Positions 17,159 to 55,230 of a stretch of 64,000 nt of DNA are shown one piece after another (position 1 is the stretch's first letter; each line of letters starts with the position of its first letter). Source of the stretch: Conus ventricosus (Eukaryota; Mollusca; Gastropoda; Neogastropoda; Conidae); contig CM031601.1 of the NCBI GenBank assembly GCA_018398815.1, positions 28,941,578-29,005,577 of the forward strand. Reading direction: 5' to 3'. The notes beneath the pieces were generated by a model that was given only the letters and a program-made list of their open reading frames with translations, searched no databases and was not told the DNA's origin. The position numbers and the translations under genes are program-made.

Positions 17159-20078
17159 TATATATACCTATGCACAAGAATTAGCAGTATTTAGCAACAC
17201 CTATAACACTGCAACGTTCAGGGTAAAATAAATCAAAACTTTTTGTAAACCTCTCTAAATGAACATATCCAATCTTTTGTAAATCTATCTAAATGAACAT
17301 ATCCAATCGCAAACAATTGTCTAAGCATCCGAATGAATGTTCAGAGCTATTCCAACAGACCAATAATCAATTTGACCATCTCCTGTTGGCATTTTTGTTA
17401 CCAGCGAACTTTTGCTACTTGAAATTTACAATTTGAAAGCAGCTTTAAGCCCATCCTATGACAACCGTCTAACTCAAATACAGCTTCTATCCCATCCTAT
17501 AGGAAAAGCACACTGAAGGAGGGACTCTCGTCTGAACAGCAATGATATTTTTTTTGCACTAGTTCTTGCATACAATTAATTCATTGATCAGTTCTACCAT
17601 CTTTCAATCATGCTTTGAAAAGGGAGACAACTCTTGCAGACTTCCATGTGACTTGACCTTGACTTGTTCATGTGCGGGTTGGTATTTTCTGCAAGTCTGG
17701 CTCTTTTAAGTCATTCCTCTTGCAACTCCCTATCCCCATCCACAATTCATATGCTGAAACGGTTACTGTTTCACAAATCAGTAGTTCCTAAACTGAATAC
17801 ATGTTGGTAACTAATTAACAAACAAAAAGAAATTATGCGAAAAGTCAAAACCCCCCTTTTTCTTTCAAACTCGATGGAAGATATAATAAAACAAGAATGA
17901 ACATTAAAGCTTAGAGATAACACACTTGCCTTTTCCTGATCCACAACAATATATAAATTTTCTACACTAATCAGTTAGACTCCTTTAAGAAACCATAAAA
18001 AGAAAGAAAAAAATCCCTTTCTGCTCCAAAAAATTTTTCCGAGTATGAATTAATAAGAAGAGTAATGTATATGCAAACATTAGGGACACACAAAATTAAT
18101 GGAGAAAACAAAATGCAGAAATTCTATCTTTCTATCATGGTTCCAAAGACTAATCAAACACTGTGATGTAATAAAAATGAACCAGAATTGAACAACAACA
18201 AAAATGGAAGCATGGGAAAAGTGACATTATTGTTTGCAGACAGAAAAATCTCCTAACCTGTACCAAACCTGTACCAAACCTGTACCAAACCAAGCAGTTG
18301 GGGGAAGTCACTGAGTAAAAAATAAAAAAAAAAAAAAATAAAGGATTTAAATTCATAAACATGATCCCACAGGCAATATGGCCAATTACTACTACTATGT
18401 TTACTGAAAATACCAGCATAAAATGCAAACGAAAAACTGGAAAAAAAACAACAGAAATGCACAAACACATTTAACAATATATCGAGCTCTAAAAAACTGC
18501 ATTTTCGGGTGATGACGATAATAACAACAAATATGTATCCTCGTAATACTGTATTTAAAAATATGATGACAGCAGTGTCAAAAGGCCTGTATATAATAAG
18601 AAAATACATATCATTTTGAGACATTCCATTCATAATGTGCAAACCAGCTTTTGCATTAAAAACAAATAAAAACACTGAATTAACGATATACTAAAACTCG
18701 TTGGTATTAATCTACAACACAAATGTATCAAGCCGTGAGTTTTCAGACAACTCCAGTTAAACTCATTCAGCTTTTCATCAGTTCAAATTTAAGAAAAAAT
18801 ATCATGAAAATGGATAATCAACAAAATGCCACGTCATCAATTGCCCAACTAATTCAAATGCCCATGATGAAAAAAAGATAAACCGTTCATATGAAGGTTT
18901 GTTATTATTCAGATCTATCACCTGCTTTCATTTTGGGTACTATCAATGTGTAGCATATATAAAAAGAGCACTTGACTTGTACAGCGAAAACTGGTTGTAA
19001 AACTTTGGTTCCTTGAAAAAACATTGTATTTGTGTGTGAAAAGAATCATGGTTAAAATGGAAACTAGGTATACTAAGATGATTTTGTAATCCAGATTTCA
19101 ATCTAAAGAGAAAAAAAAAGAAAAGAAAAAGAACTTGTGCACCAAGTAGTACCTCTAACTTACGGTTGGAAATAATTATAGTTACTGTATCTGAAAAAAC
19201 CTTTGATCACATGAAGTCATGTGCTCATACAAAACTCAGCAAATCATGGAGGCTTTCACATGGGGTTTGAAAACCACACAAACGAGAAACAATCTCACAT
19301 GTTGATGTTTTACAGCAGAATGACAGAAATACATACAAAGTGTTCAGGATTTCCAGTATCTGTTGGCAAAAGGTGGCACTTCTTTGCGTCAAACTAGAAA
19401 TCTATCTGTATGCTGTCACAAAGAAATCTTTATACAAACCGAACAAACAATGTCTATTCTCTTCTTGTAAACTGTCCTACTGCAGCAGCAGATTTTCAAA
19501 TTGCAAAGCTTTGATTTCTTGAGCTTTTGAATTAATAAATAATTGTTTGTCAACAGAGGTTGTTTATATATTTGTTAATGGAATTGTACGGTTTTTTCAA
19601 TCAATTTTTCAAGTCAATAGACTGATGACTGAAATGTTTCTGCATCATATATCTTCAGATCATTTACAGACATCTCACGCCAAAGACAAATCCCAGTACA
19701 TATATACAGCTAAGAATCTGTAAATTTTTACATCTGAAATGACCTCATACAGAAACATTTTGTTCTTCAGAGTCATTTCTGCCTGCTGCTGATATATCAG
19801 TTTTGTATTAACATCCATGACCTGCTGAAAATGATCTGTAATTGCCTGTGGCATCCATATCTGCTGAAAAATGATCTGACCTCACTAACGTTTGCATTGT
19901 GCTGACAGCGATTCCACTATCATTCACTGATCTACTGAAGAAATGTCAAACACCCAAGAAATCGATGACTACTGCTCGCATGTCATCACGGATGTAGTGA
20001 TTTGCTCACTGACCTGTCACTGCTAATGTGACCAGCGCCTGATTTACTGCATTCAGTAGTGTCACCACTCGTGCCCAC
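17159..20078 (-). other. AT-rich DNA between the convergent genes, possible PRPS long 3' UTR
   Basis: No coding signal. Contains a small duplication around 17240-17305 (aaatgaacatatccaatc twice) and three to four 12-bp repeats (ctgtaccaaacc) at about 18256-18291. No convincing poly(A) signal was located for PRPS exon 7b. Confidence 0.35.
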
Positions 20079-20169
20079 CTATAAGGCACATGGCTGAACA
20101 GTAGGACACCGACTCCCCGTTGTGAGTTCTTCGGATGGACTCGGCCAGGATCATGGAGATGTCCATACA
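20079..20169 (-). CDS. PRPS1: PRPS alternative last exon 7b, two bases short
   Basis: The acceptor tgttgtttctgttccag is followed in the right phase by [20 protein letters not shown], then VSY. After that the literal frame derails to CSAMCLIGGHEW and a stop at 20062. Two missing bases, TAC(C)TG and CCTT(T)ATAG, would give VSYLFSHVPL and a stop, exactly the human PRPS1 C-terminus; 91 nt are present where 93 are expected. It lies 7.3 kb downstream of exon 7a, which encodes the same segment with a slightly different end. It may be a true alternative terminal exon with consensus errors, or a decaying duplicate. Confidence 0.8.
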
Positions 20170-20190
20170 CTGGAACAGAAACAACACTTG

Positions 20191-20641
20191 CAGAGAAAAC
20201 CTGAACGGTGGTTTGATGCTTGGAGCATTGAGAAAACCCGAACGCTGGTTTGATGCTTGAGCTAGAGAAAACCTGAACGCTGGTTTGATGCTTGGAGCAT
20301 TGAGAAAACCTGAACTCTGGTTTGATGCTTGGAGCATTGAGAAAACCTGAACGTTGGGTTTTATGCTTGGAGCATTGAGAAAACCTGAACGTTTGGTTTG
20401 CTGGTTGATGCATTGAGAAAACCTGAACGTTGGGTTTGCTGGTTGATGCATTGAGAAAACCTGAACATTGGTTTGCTGGTTGATGCATTGAGAAAACCTG
20501 AACATTGGTTTGCTGGTTGATGCATTGAGAAAACCTGAACATTGGTTTGCTGGTTGATGCATTGAGAAAACCTGAACATTGGTTTGCTGGTTGATGCATT
20601 GAGAAAACCTGAACATTGGTTTGCTGGTTGATGCATTGAGA
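20191..20641. repeat. 38-bp minisatellite, about 12 units, beside PRPS exon 7b
   Basis: The unit contains gagaaaacctgaacattggt and tttgctggttgatgcatt. Units nearest the exon (20191-20395) are a diverged subtype with ggtttgatgcttggagcatt. The last six or so, further away, are almost identical. The array starts 22 bp from the exon 7b boundary. Because 38 is not a multiple of three, all frames stay open for long stretches; this is not coding. Confidence 0.95.
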
Positions 20642-21482
20642 CAGATGCAGTGAATCTTTTCCCTCCACAACTCTTTACCATCAACAGTACACCTCCCCTC
20701 CCCTCCCTCCTCCCACCCCATCTGTCCCCTATTTTTGGGTGGGTCTGGATGGGTTTTTAAACCTCTGTCACGAGAGACGGCATTATGTTAATTCAGGCAA
20801 ACCAATAATGGTTTTGAACACGACTAAGCAAAGAACAGCATTAACCAAATCTGTGCACATTCATCTGCTTTCTGAGAATCAGTTAAGGGGACAACAGTTA
20901 AGAAGAAGAAAAAAATATTCAGAAAATATTGAAATGTGATTTAGCAAGCCTTCATCTGAGCATAATTGGCAATAGCTCAGCTTGTTTTGACCCATTTGAC
21001 TAGTTCATGAATGAAACATGTCGCAATCACTCTGAAGTATGGACCACAAGCCGTAGCACAGACTGATTCCCACTTGTTTCAATGTCAACAGCTTACATCC
21101 CTCTCCAACAGACTCACATGCACATACACATAGGCACACATTCACATGCAAGCACACATATTCAAAGTTGTCCAGACACAGGTTGTTGTTTTTTTCATTT
21201 TAATTTTATGAAGATAGCACAGGTAATAATAATAACCGCTTTTGAATCGAGCAAACAAGAAATGGATTGAAAAGGAAGAGCTTCACAAATTTCCACATGA
21301 ATGACATCACTTCATAATAACATGGCAATGCTGGTATCATCAGTCATCACAGACTGGGGTAAGTATCACCGGTCGCAGCACTACTTGCATCAGGGTTGTA
21401 AATAGATAAACACTTGCTCCTCACCGTGACGCAACATGGGCAGAATGTTACAACTTGCATCCAGGTTGAACAAAACACGCCC

Positions 21483-21532
21483 CTGTCTACCCCAGCGTGC
21501 ATATGGTTAAACCATATGCAGCTGGGTAGACA
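21483..21532. repeat. 50-bp hairpin-forming palindrome
   Basis: The left arm ctgtctacccc..gtgcatatggtt is complementary to the right arm aaccatatgcagctgggtag.. apart from two single-base bulges, with essentially no loop. A related half-motif (ctgtctacccagctg) occurs at about 24175-24189. Confidence 0.8.
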
Positions 21533-24500
21533 GTGCCGCCCCTGTTACAACCATTTTAATTTTTTTCATTAGGGCAGGGAATAAAAAGCAGAGAAAGACA
21601 GGATAGGCACCACCCTCATAACACAGAAAAGAGGAGGTCTACTGCCTTGCACCCAGTTATATTATGGCAACAACTTGACTCCCGCAGAATTACGATACTA
21701 AAATTCCAACAACAGATCCCTCGGAAGATAAGGAGGTGAAAGCTGATCTCAAACTCGTAGATTTGGAAGGTGTGAGAGTTACTGTATTCTGTGCCTGTCT
21801 TTTATCAGTACTATCAATCTATAGTTCGTACTCTCAAAATCATATTAGAAATACACCGATTTTCATGCCCAGAGATTTAAAAAAAAAAAAAAAAAAAAAT
21901 CGCCCCTAACAAAAAGAGGTAAAAAAAAAAAAATAAAAAACGTAAGAGGAATTTGGGTTCAAAGACTTCTTTCCCTCTATTGCACCAAACAAAACAAAAG
22001 ATTTGACAGCATAAAATTTAGCACATTTATTACGGATGAAATTCGGCTATTCCTTTCAACCTTCCATGCAGGAAATATATCACATTTACAACAACAAATG
22101 TAACAACAAAAAGAACTAGGATTTTAACGGATCTGTGAAGTTTTAATTACGTAGACAGTGTTCCTTACTCAATCACCAATCAATCACCACAGCGATGTCT
22201 GAAATAATTCAAATATTCTGCCTACAGACTAACACAACAAAGTTTGCAACGTGCACTAATACAGTCCTATCTTCTTTAAGAATCTTCATAACATGAAAAA
22301 TCCATAAGAAACACAGACTTACAGTCACACTGCAGTGCCTTCAACATCCCATCCATCAAAGGCTCTTAAGGATAAGAGGGAATCAAATACAGTTAAGTTG
22401 TTTGTAGCATTACTGACAATGGAGGGCACACCAGAACTGTTCACAAGTCAGTTTTCTCTTTATGTTCATACAATTATCACAACAACAGAGACTGAAACAA
22501 GAATACTGACCACATTATTAAATCTCTCACGCAGCAAAGTGTCAAAATTTGAACACAAATCGTGGCATTATTAAGGGGAGGAAAAAAAAAGGGGACAAAT
22601 TTCAAAATTAAAGTCAATTACAACTGACTCAGAAGAGCACACCTGATTTTTGTGTGTTCTGAATGAGAGATTCCAAATACTGTGTTCTGAATGACAGACT
22701 CAAAAGGCCTACCACCAACATCGTTTCTTTCCCCAGAGCCTGTCATAAAGATCTGTGTCACTGGACAGTACGGACCGTTAATTGTAAGTAGCACAATGTG
22801 CTTGTTGCCTTTAGAACCATGCTGATGACACATCTGTAAAGGGGAAAAAAAAGAACACTTACTGGACACAGGAAGCTTTTCAAGGGATAAAATTAAATCG
22901 CTACCATGAAAAGCAATCAGCATTCATACTGACAAAAAAAAGTTTTCCTACTTATTCTACTAGTGATTCTCAGACTATGCAAGGAGGGTAATCTGTTATA
23001 CTCGCATTCAGCAAGAGTGACCTTTACCATTTCCATGGGATGGACGCCATCTGTGGGCACACCCAAAGCAATTTTGTTACAATCAGTCAGCTTAAAAGTT
23101 CAATCAATGAGGAAAGAATGCCCCAAACAAGTATGTGAAACTGCATGCCTGCAATGCAAACAGTCGATATCCCGATTCACGATCCCACCCTGAGCATTGC
23201 ATCTAACATTTGACTGTTTAGATCTATTTGCTTGACCCATGAAAAGAAAAGGTAACTCTGTTCATGATGTAAAAACGGCATTATCTTCCCCTGATTTTTT
23301 TTCCAGTCTATTTTCAGCAGCCATCCGATGCATCTCATGGCGCTGGCAGCCAGTTCAAGTAAGGGTAGACAGAAGAAAACAGTTTTTTTTAAGCTTTAAA
23401 GGGGAAAGCGGGAATGTTTTTAAAAAAACATGAAAACAACTTTTCCTGCTCCATTAGGCTATCCACAAAGCTGGTACACTGAAAAAATATACATGACAAT
23501 ATCCTCTCCTCTGTGCGAGCTGGCAAATTCAAAAACGAAAAAAATTCTCCACAGTGAACGATTCACCCCAACACATGCTCACACACACACTTGACTGCCC
23601 CAAACTACCTCACCGAGATGATTAATGACCATACATGTGACTTTCTATTCACCCCATTTGTTCCACATTACGTCATACCACACTGCAAAATACAGATCTG
23701 TCGTAAATATAGGTTTGGGAGTGGCAACAGCAGACTTGACTGAATCCCACCAACACAGTATTGACTGATGTATTTGAGGGCATAAGAGGGAGGGAGGAGG
23801 GGGGAAAGTAGCACTGTGTCGTAAACTTAGTATAGTACTGTAGTGTACATGTCCAGCAAGAAAACTCAAATCGTCCCTCTGAAGAAATAAATGAATAAAA
23901 ACAAAAACTGTACAAAACTGTACACAAATGGCCTGGATAATTCAAACTCAAAATCTACAGAACAGTGCATGTTACTGCATCCATTTACAAGGCACAAAGG
24001 AAAGCAACGTAAGACAAAGCACGCTAATGTAAACGTTCACAGAAAGCTAAACACATCATCATGTTTGTTCTTGTCCTCGGAAGACTTGATCTGCTGATCT
24101 CACAAGTCTTTTGTCACAAGGTGATTTTCATGTGAACGAATAAATCATCTAAAAATCTGTAAACTCGCACCACGCTGTCTACCCAGCTGTAAATGGGTCA
24201 ATCAACAGGCGGAAACTGAACCGGGATTTCATTCAACCTCTTTCAGGAGCATTGCTACTACACCGCTTACCCTGGCTGCCCAATGAATAACCGCTCCCAG
24301 AATTGTCCTGTCACACACAGCCTCACTCCACAGGGAGCAGTCAGTATGATGACGGCGCTATCGCAGGAATCCCTGTGGTCATGTTCAGCAACGCCTGTTC
24401 TGACCCAACACACAATGGACACTTACCTCCTTTTCCTCCTAATGACAGTAACCACTTAGCAGAAATGACTGAGAGTTCCCTCTGGACAGAATTGCCACCA

Positions 24501-24706
24501 TGTCCATCCAGTCACAGCCCTCGTGAACTTACCCACACCAGGAACTTCACACACAACCTTCATCAGGGTCATGGATGTCAGCTCATCGTCGAGAACGAGG
24601 CACGAAGGGCCACAAGATCTGAGACGCTTTTCATGAGGATCAGTGAGGATAAGGGCAATGCTAGGAAATGCCTTTCTGGTCTATGCCCATCTCTCTTTCA
24701 AGAATT

Positions 24707-24836
24707 CAAAGATCGCATCAGGTGGAACATCTCTGAACAAGATTTTCATGGAATCTGCTGTAAAATGTTTGTGTCTCACAAGTCTCGCAAGTCCCAACAA
24801 TCTAAAAGAATATGTTTCATTGTGAGTGGTACATGA
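24707..24836. repeat. dispersed/duplicated intronic segment, copy 1
   Basis: About 130 bp, roughly 80% identical by eye to 31204-31322. Shared phrases include acatctctgaacaag, ttttcatgga, tctgctgtaaaatgttt and gcaagtcccaaca. It may be a dispersed repeat or a trace of a segmental duplication that also copied exon 7. Confidence 0.65.
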
Positions 24837-25515
24837 CACAGAATGCACCACAGAGCTTCTTCACTCTATACAAGGTACGAATGAGTAAAATACAATGGCC
24901 GGTGTGCAGCAATCCAGAAAACCAAACCGATAAACAGCACTTTACTTTGGTCTTCCATACAAACATTTTTTCCACAACAATTAAAATCAAATCTGATGAA
25001 ATCCAAGGTGATATAACAAGCACCCACTAGATCTCTCACCCTCTCTCTGAAAGACCCTAATTTGATTTTCACAGTCAATTGTGCTTATAAACAGTACACG
25101 TTAAATCTTCAAACACATGCCAATAAACAACTATAAATTCACACATAAACGTAACCATGTGCTCAAACACCAATAACCATGATCAACCAAACATCACAGT
25201 AAAAACAAAAGCAATTTCAAAACGCAATCTGACCATATATCAGATGGCACTGTGAAATTTTAAAAAAATTATAGTCGACGGATGATTATTTGAATACAGA
25301 AAAGAAAGAAAAAAAATGCAAATAACATTTTCTCTTTCTCTTTTCAAGGATATCACACATTCTACACATTTGTCAGATATGAACCAAACCACGGTTTGTA
25401 ACCAATGATATGTGTTCGCAATTTTTGTGTCATATGAGTTTTGCCGAGTCATATCTTGCTATTTGTGTGGTTTTCTTACCCTAATTGTCATTTCTTAAAT
25501 TCAAATTCTGATTCC

Positions 25516-25542
25516 CCCCCCCCCCCCCCCCCCCCCCCCCCC
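25516..25542. repeat. poly-C tract
   Basis: About 27 uninterrupted C residues. Confidence 0.9.
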
Positions 25543-25689
25543 ATTCATCTGTCTAAAAACATTCAGATTGGTTTTTCTTCCTAATTGCTTCTTCTCCAAC
25601 TTCTTTGTCTTCTGTTCGTCTCCTTCTGTGACTTTGTGCATCAGTGTCTTCTGCAAGCTCTTCTTTTATCATCTTCTTGTGCGTGCATG

Positions 25690-25851
25690 CATGCGTGCGT
25701 GTGTGTGTGTGTGCATAAAATGTGTGCATGCATGTGTGCATGCAGCATATGTATATGTGTTATATGTGTATAAGCATTTGTGTATGCATGTTCAAGTGTG
25801 CATGCATACGTGGTGTGTTTGTGCGCGCACGTGTGTGTGTGTGTGGGGTGT

Positions 25852-25891
<40 letters not shown>

Positions 25892-25932
25892 GTGTGTGTG
25901 TGTGTGTGTTTGCATGTGCACATGTGTGTGTT
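25690..25932. repeat. degenerate (TG)n microsatellite region
   Basis: About 240 bp dominated by TG with GCATG and GGGG interruptions. The purest part is about 25854-25908. Confidence 0.9.
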
Positions 25933-25991
25933 TATTTCTACAGCAGTTGTAGTATATCATATTTTCTAACTACCTACAATTTTCAATGGTT

Positions 25992-26205
25992 GTACACTCT
26001 GGGATCACATGCTACACAAAACTCACAAGTAAAGCCACATCAGCCTTCTTTTTTTTTTCTTTTTTTTTTGGTCACTTCGACTCACGCAGCAATACACCAA
26101 CACTCTGGGATCACATGCTACACAAAACTCACAAGCTAAAGCCACATCAGCCTTTTTTCTTTTTTTTTGTGTGGACACTTTGACACAAAGGCAGCAATAA
26201 ACCAA
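25992..26205. repeat. tandem duplication of about 110 bp
   Basis: Two copies start at acactctgggatcacatgct and include cacaaaactcacaag, aaagccacatcagcc, a T-rich tract and gcagcaata. They differ by small indels in the T tract. Confidence 0.85.
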
Positions 26206-26545
26206 ACTCAAGGAATACAACCCTGAGAATCATCTGAATTAAAATTTCTTAAATATGTCATTCACTATCAAAGAAGTTGCTTGCCAACAGTGGATAAACT
26301 TCACAGTGAAAACCATTCTTAAACTGGATGTTTACTCAAATACAGGCTTTGGAAAGACGACCCTTCTGATCATAGAGAAAATAGACAAAAAAAACCTGAA
26401 TCACAAGATCAGTTTCAGCCTCTTGGTAGCTGTTTCAGAATCGTATTTCAACCAGGGAAGAGGCAAAATAATAAGATTTTGTAGATGGCAGCATCTGCAG
26501 CGATAACCGCAGCTACCAGCTCCTCGACAGCCCTGCTACCAACAA

Positions 26546-26900
26546 ACACCATGAGGTGATTATGTTGGTTATTTTCTGACAGATTGTTGCAAACATTTGT
26601 AGCCAAACACCATGAAGTGATTATGTTGGTGATTTTCTGACAGTTGTCGCAAACATTTGTAACCAAACACAATGAGGTGATTATGTTGGTGATTTTCTGA
26701 CAGACTGTTGCAAAACATTTGTGGCCAAACACCATGAGGTGATTTTCTGACAGATTGTTGCAAACATTGTGACCAAACACCATGAGGTGATTATGTTGGT
26801 GATTTTCTGACAGGTTGTCGCAAACATTTGTGACCAAACACCATGAGGTGATTATGTTGGTGATTTTCTGACAGGTTGTCGCAAACATTTGTGACCAAAC
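26546..26900. repeat. 61-bp minisatellite, about 6 units
   Basis: The unit contains caccatgaggtgattatgtt, ggtgattttctgacag and caaacatttgtgaccaaa. One unit (about 26723-26775) lacks some 13 bp. It lies about 460 bp beyond the stop of PRPS exon 7a. Confidence 0.93.
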
Positions 26901-27361
26901 CCTAAACCTGCTGAGCCCTCACAATGGTCTGGATCAGCCCACAAGATGTATCACGTCCTAGCAAATGGCAACCAGAGAAGGAACATGACACTTCTACGTC
27001 CTTTCTTTTTTCTTCGACACTGCTTTGTGTGCAGCAGATTAAGGACCATGAATCTAATCACCTGACAGCAAGGACTCCCAGCAGCATCCAATCAAAACGC
27101 ATGACACAACAGGTGAAATGTGTCTTCGACTGAAAATTTTTTTCCAACCACCAGGAAATGTAAATATTTAAAAGTGGTGCACTGAAAAACCGCACCACAC
27201 ACATACCCGAGCACATCACACATATCCAAAAAAGTAAAACAAGAGAGAAAAACACACACAACACACACACATATGCCAAACATGAGGTCTGCATTTTGGC
27301 AAATTTTGTTTGAAAAGTAAACATGAAGACTGAAAATCCTTGGAAGACATGTTGAACAAGC

Positions 27362-53845
<26,484 letters not shown>

Positions 53846-54265
53846 TTTTAAAAGTAACTATACTACTTGAAGGCAGACACGTCGATGTAATAATATCTGG
53901 AGGACAGCTCACATGGTCTCGAACGATTGTAAGCCAAGTGGCGCAAAAAAAATACAACGAGCCGCAAGTTGACTGTTCACAAGTTTTGTGCCAAATGAGG
54001 GCAAACATTATAGGGATAATAATTTTGAATCTTGTGAGCAGGAGGATGGGTAAAATGAAAGGTGTGGGCAAGCAAGGGAAGAAGAGGAATGTCAAGGTGG
54101 AAGGGTGTAATGAGTAGGGAAGTGTCTGTATGTGTATGGGGAAGGGACCTGGGGAGAGGGCGGTGGAGGATGTCGGATGGGACTGATACGAGTAGGTGAT
54201 GAAGAAGAGAATAGGCGCCACTGAAAATGTAGACATTTTTATGCGTTAGAGGAGCAGTTTTAAAA
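53846..54265 (-). promoter_or_regulatory. presumed PRPS 5' UTR and promoter interval
   Basis: About 420 bp separate the ATG from the LINE cluster. In gene sense it is pyrimidine-rich (CCTT/CCC-rich from 54020 to 54180). No TATA box is obvious. Assignment as promoter is by position only. Confidence 0.35.
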
Positions 54266-55230
54266 AACAGGTACAAAGAAGAGCAACCAAGATGATTTAT
54301 AATATAAAAGATTACTCATATCAGGAAAGATTAAAAATATCTGCAACTTCCAACACAAAAAAAGAAAGAGAACAGATCAAATCGTTGAAAGCTGAACTGA
54401 CCCAAAGAAAGACAAATGCAAAGTATTACATTGGCAAAAGAAACCCTAAATTAAATTACAGTATGAAAATTGGGGATCAAGAAGTTCAAATAACGTGCTG
54501 TGAAGAGGAAAAGACTTGGAGTAACATTTGATGAAAATTTACTCTTTGACAGACACATTGCACAGACCGTCAGAAAGCGTGCAGATGATTGTATCATTAA
54601 GAGAACTTTTACATGCTTGGACAGAGATACTTTCTTAGATAACAAGGCAATGTGAGATCGATTCTTGAATATGGCAATGTGAATGGTCTCCAAACTTAAA
54701 AGGCAGTCAATAGAAATAGAAAGGTGCAGAGAAGAGCAACTAAGTTAATACCGGACATTGCTGATTAATCCATATGAAGACAGATTAAGGTACCTAAGGT
54801 TACCACCTCAAAGCTAGAAGGATAAGAGGAGATCTGATCCAAACTTATAAAATTTTTATAACCTAGATGATATTGATCAAGCATGTTTTTTAAACCTGCA
54901 CTAACCAACATAACCCGTAACAGTTGTGACAAATACAAATACAGCAAGTTAATACTAATATAAGGAAACATTTCTTCAGCCAGAGGATAGCACCAATTTG
55001 GATAAACTAACTCCGAACATCAAACTGCACCAAATTAACTCTTTTAAAAATCTTATCGAAAGCATGAAATAATAACAGACATCATGTTCGACTTGATGGT
55101 CGAAAATAAAACTGGCTCGCTGTCGACCTGACCATGACGAGCATATAAAGAAGGGGCAATAAAGCCGAGAGGCTATGATGAAACAATCATCGCCCCTAAA
55201 TCTGAACCTGAACCTGAACCTGAACCTGAG
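54266..55230 (+). mobile_element. CR1/L2-like LINE fragments, decayed, with (CTGAAC)n tail
   Basis: Two pieces of the same C-terminal ORF2 region: one from about 54266 (VQRRATK-like) and one from about 54385 that restarts further upstream in the protein (NYSMKIGDQE..CEEEK) and repeats the VQRRATK region at about 54722. It has several stops. The end is a hexamer tail (ctgaac, four to five times, 55202-55230). Confidence 0.75.

Larger units (their letters stand above)
20642..27361 (-). other. PRPS intron or 3' region between exons 7a and 7b
   Basis: If exon 7b is used this is intronic; if 7a is used it is 3' UTR and downstream DNA. It holds an A/T-homopolymer patch (21880-21945), a hairpin, microsatellites and a 61-bp minisatellite listed separately. 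No further exon recognised. Confidence 0.5.

Noticed and set aside
20006..20721. Overlapping ~220-residue open frames in three frames on the - strand
   Set aside because: They are the 38-bp minisatellite read in successive frames; only the short exon 7b part is homologous to a protein.
24303..24836. 177-residue open frame on the + strand
   Set aside because: No recognisable motif; it overlaps the dispersed segment at 24707-24836 and has no exon-like borders I could support. A - strand stretch near 24530-24600 followed by GTAAGT looks faintly exon-like but matches no family I know.
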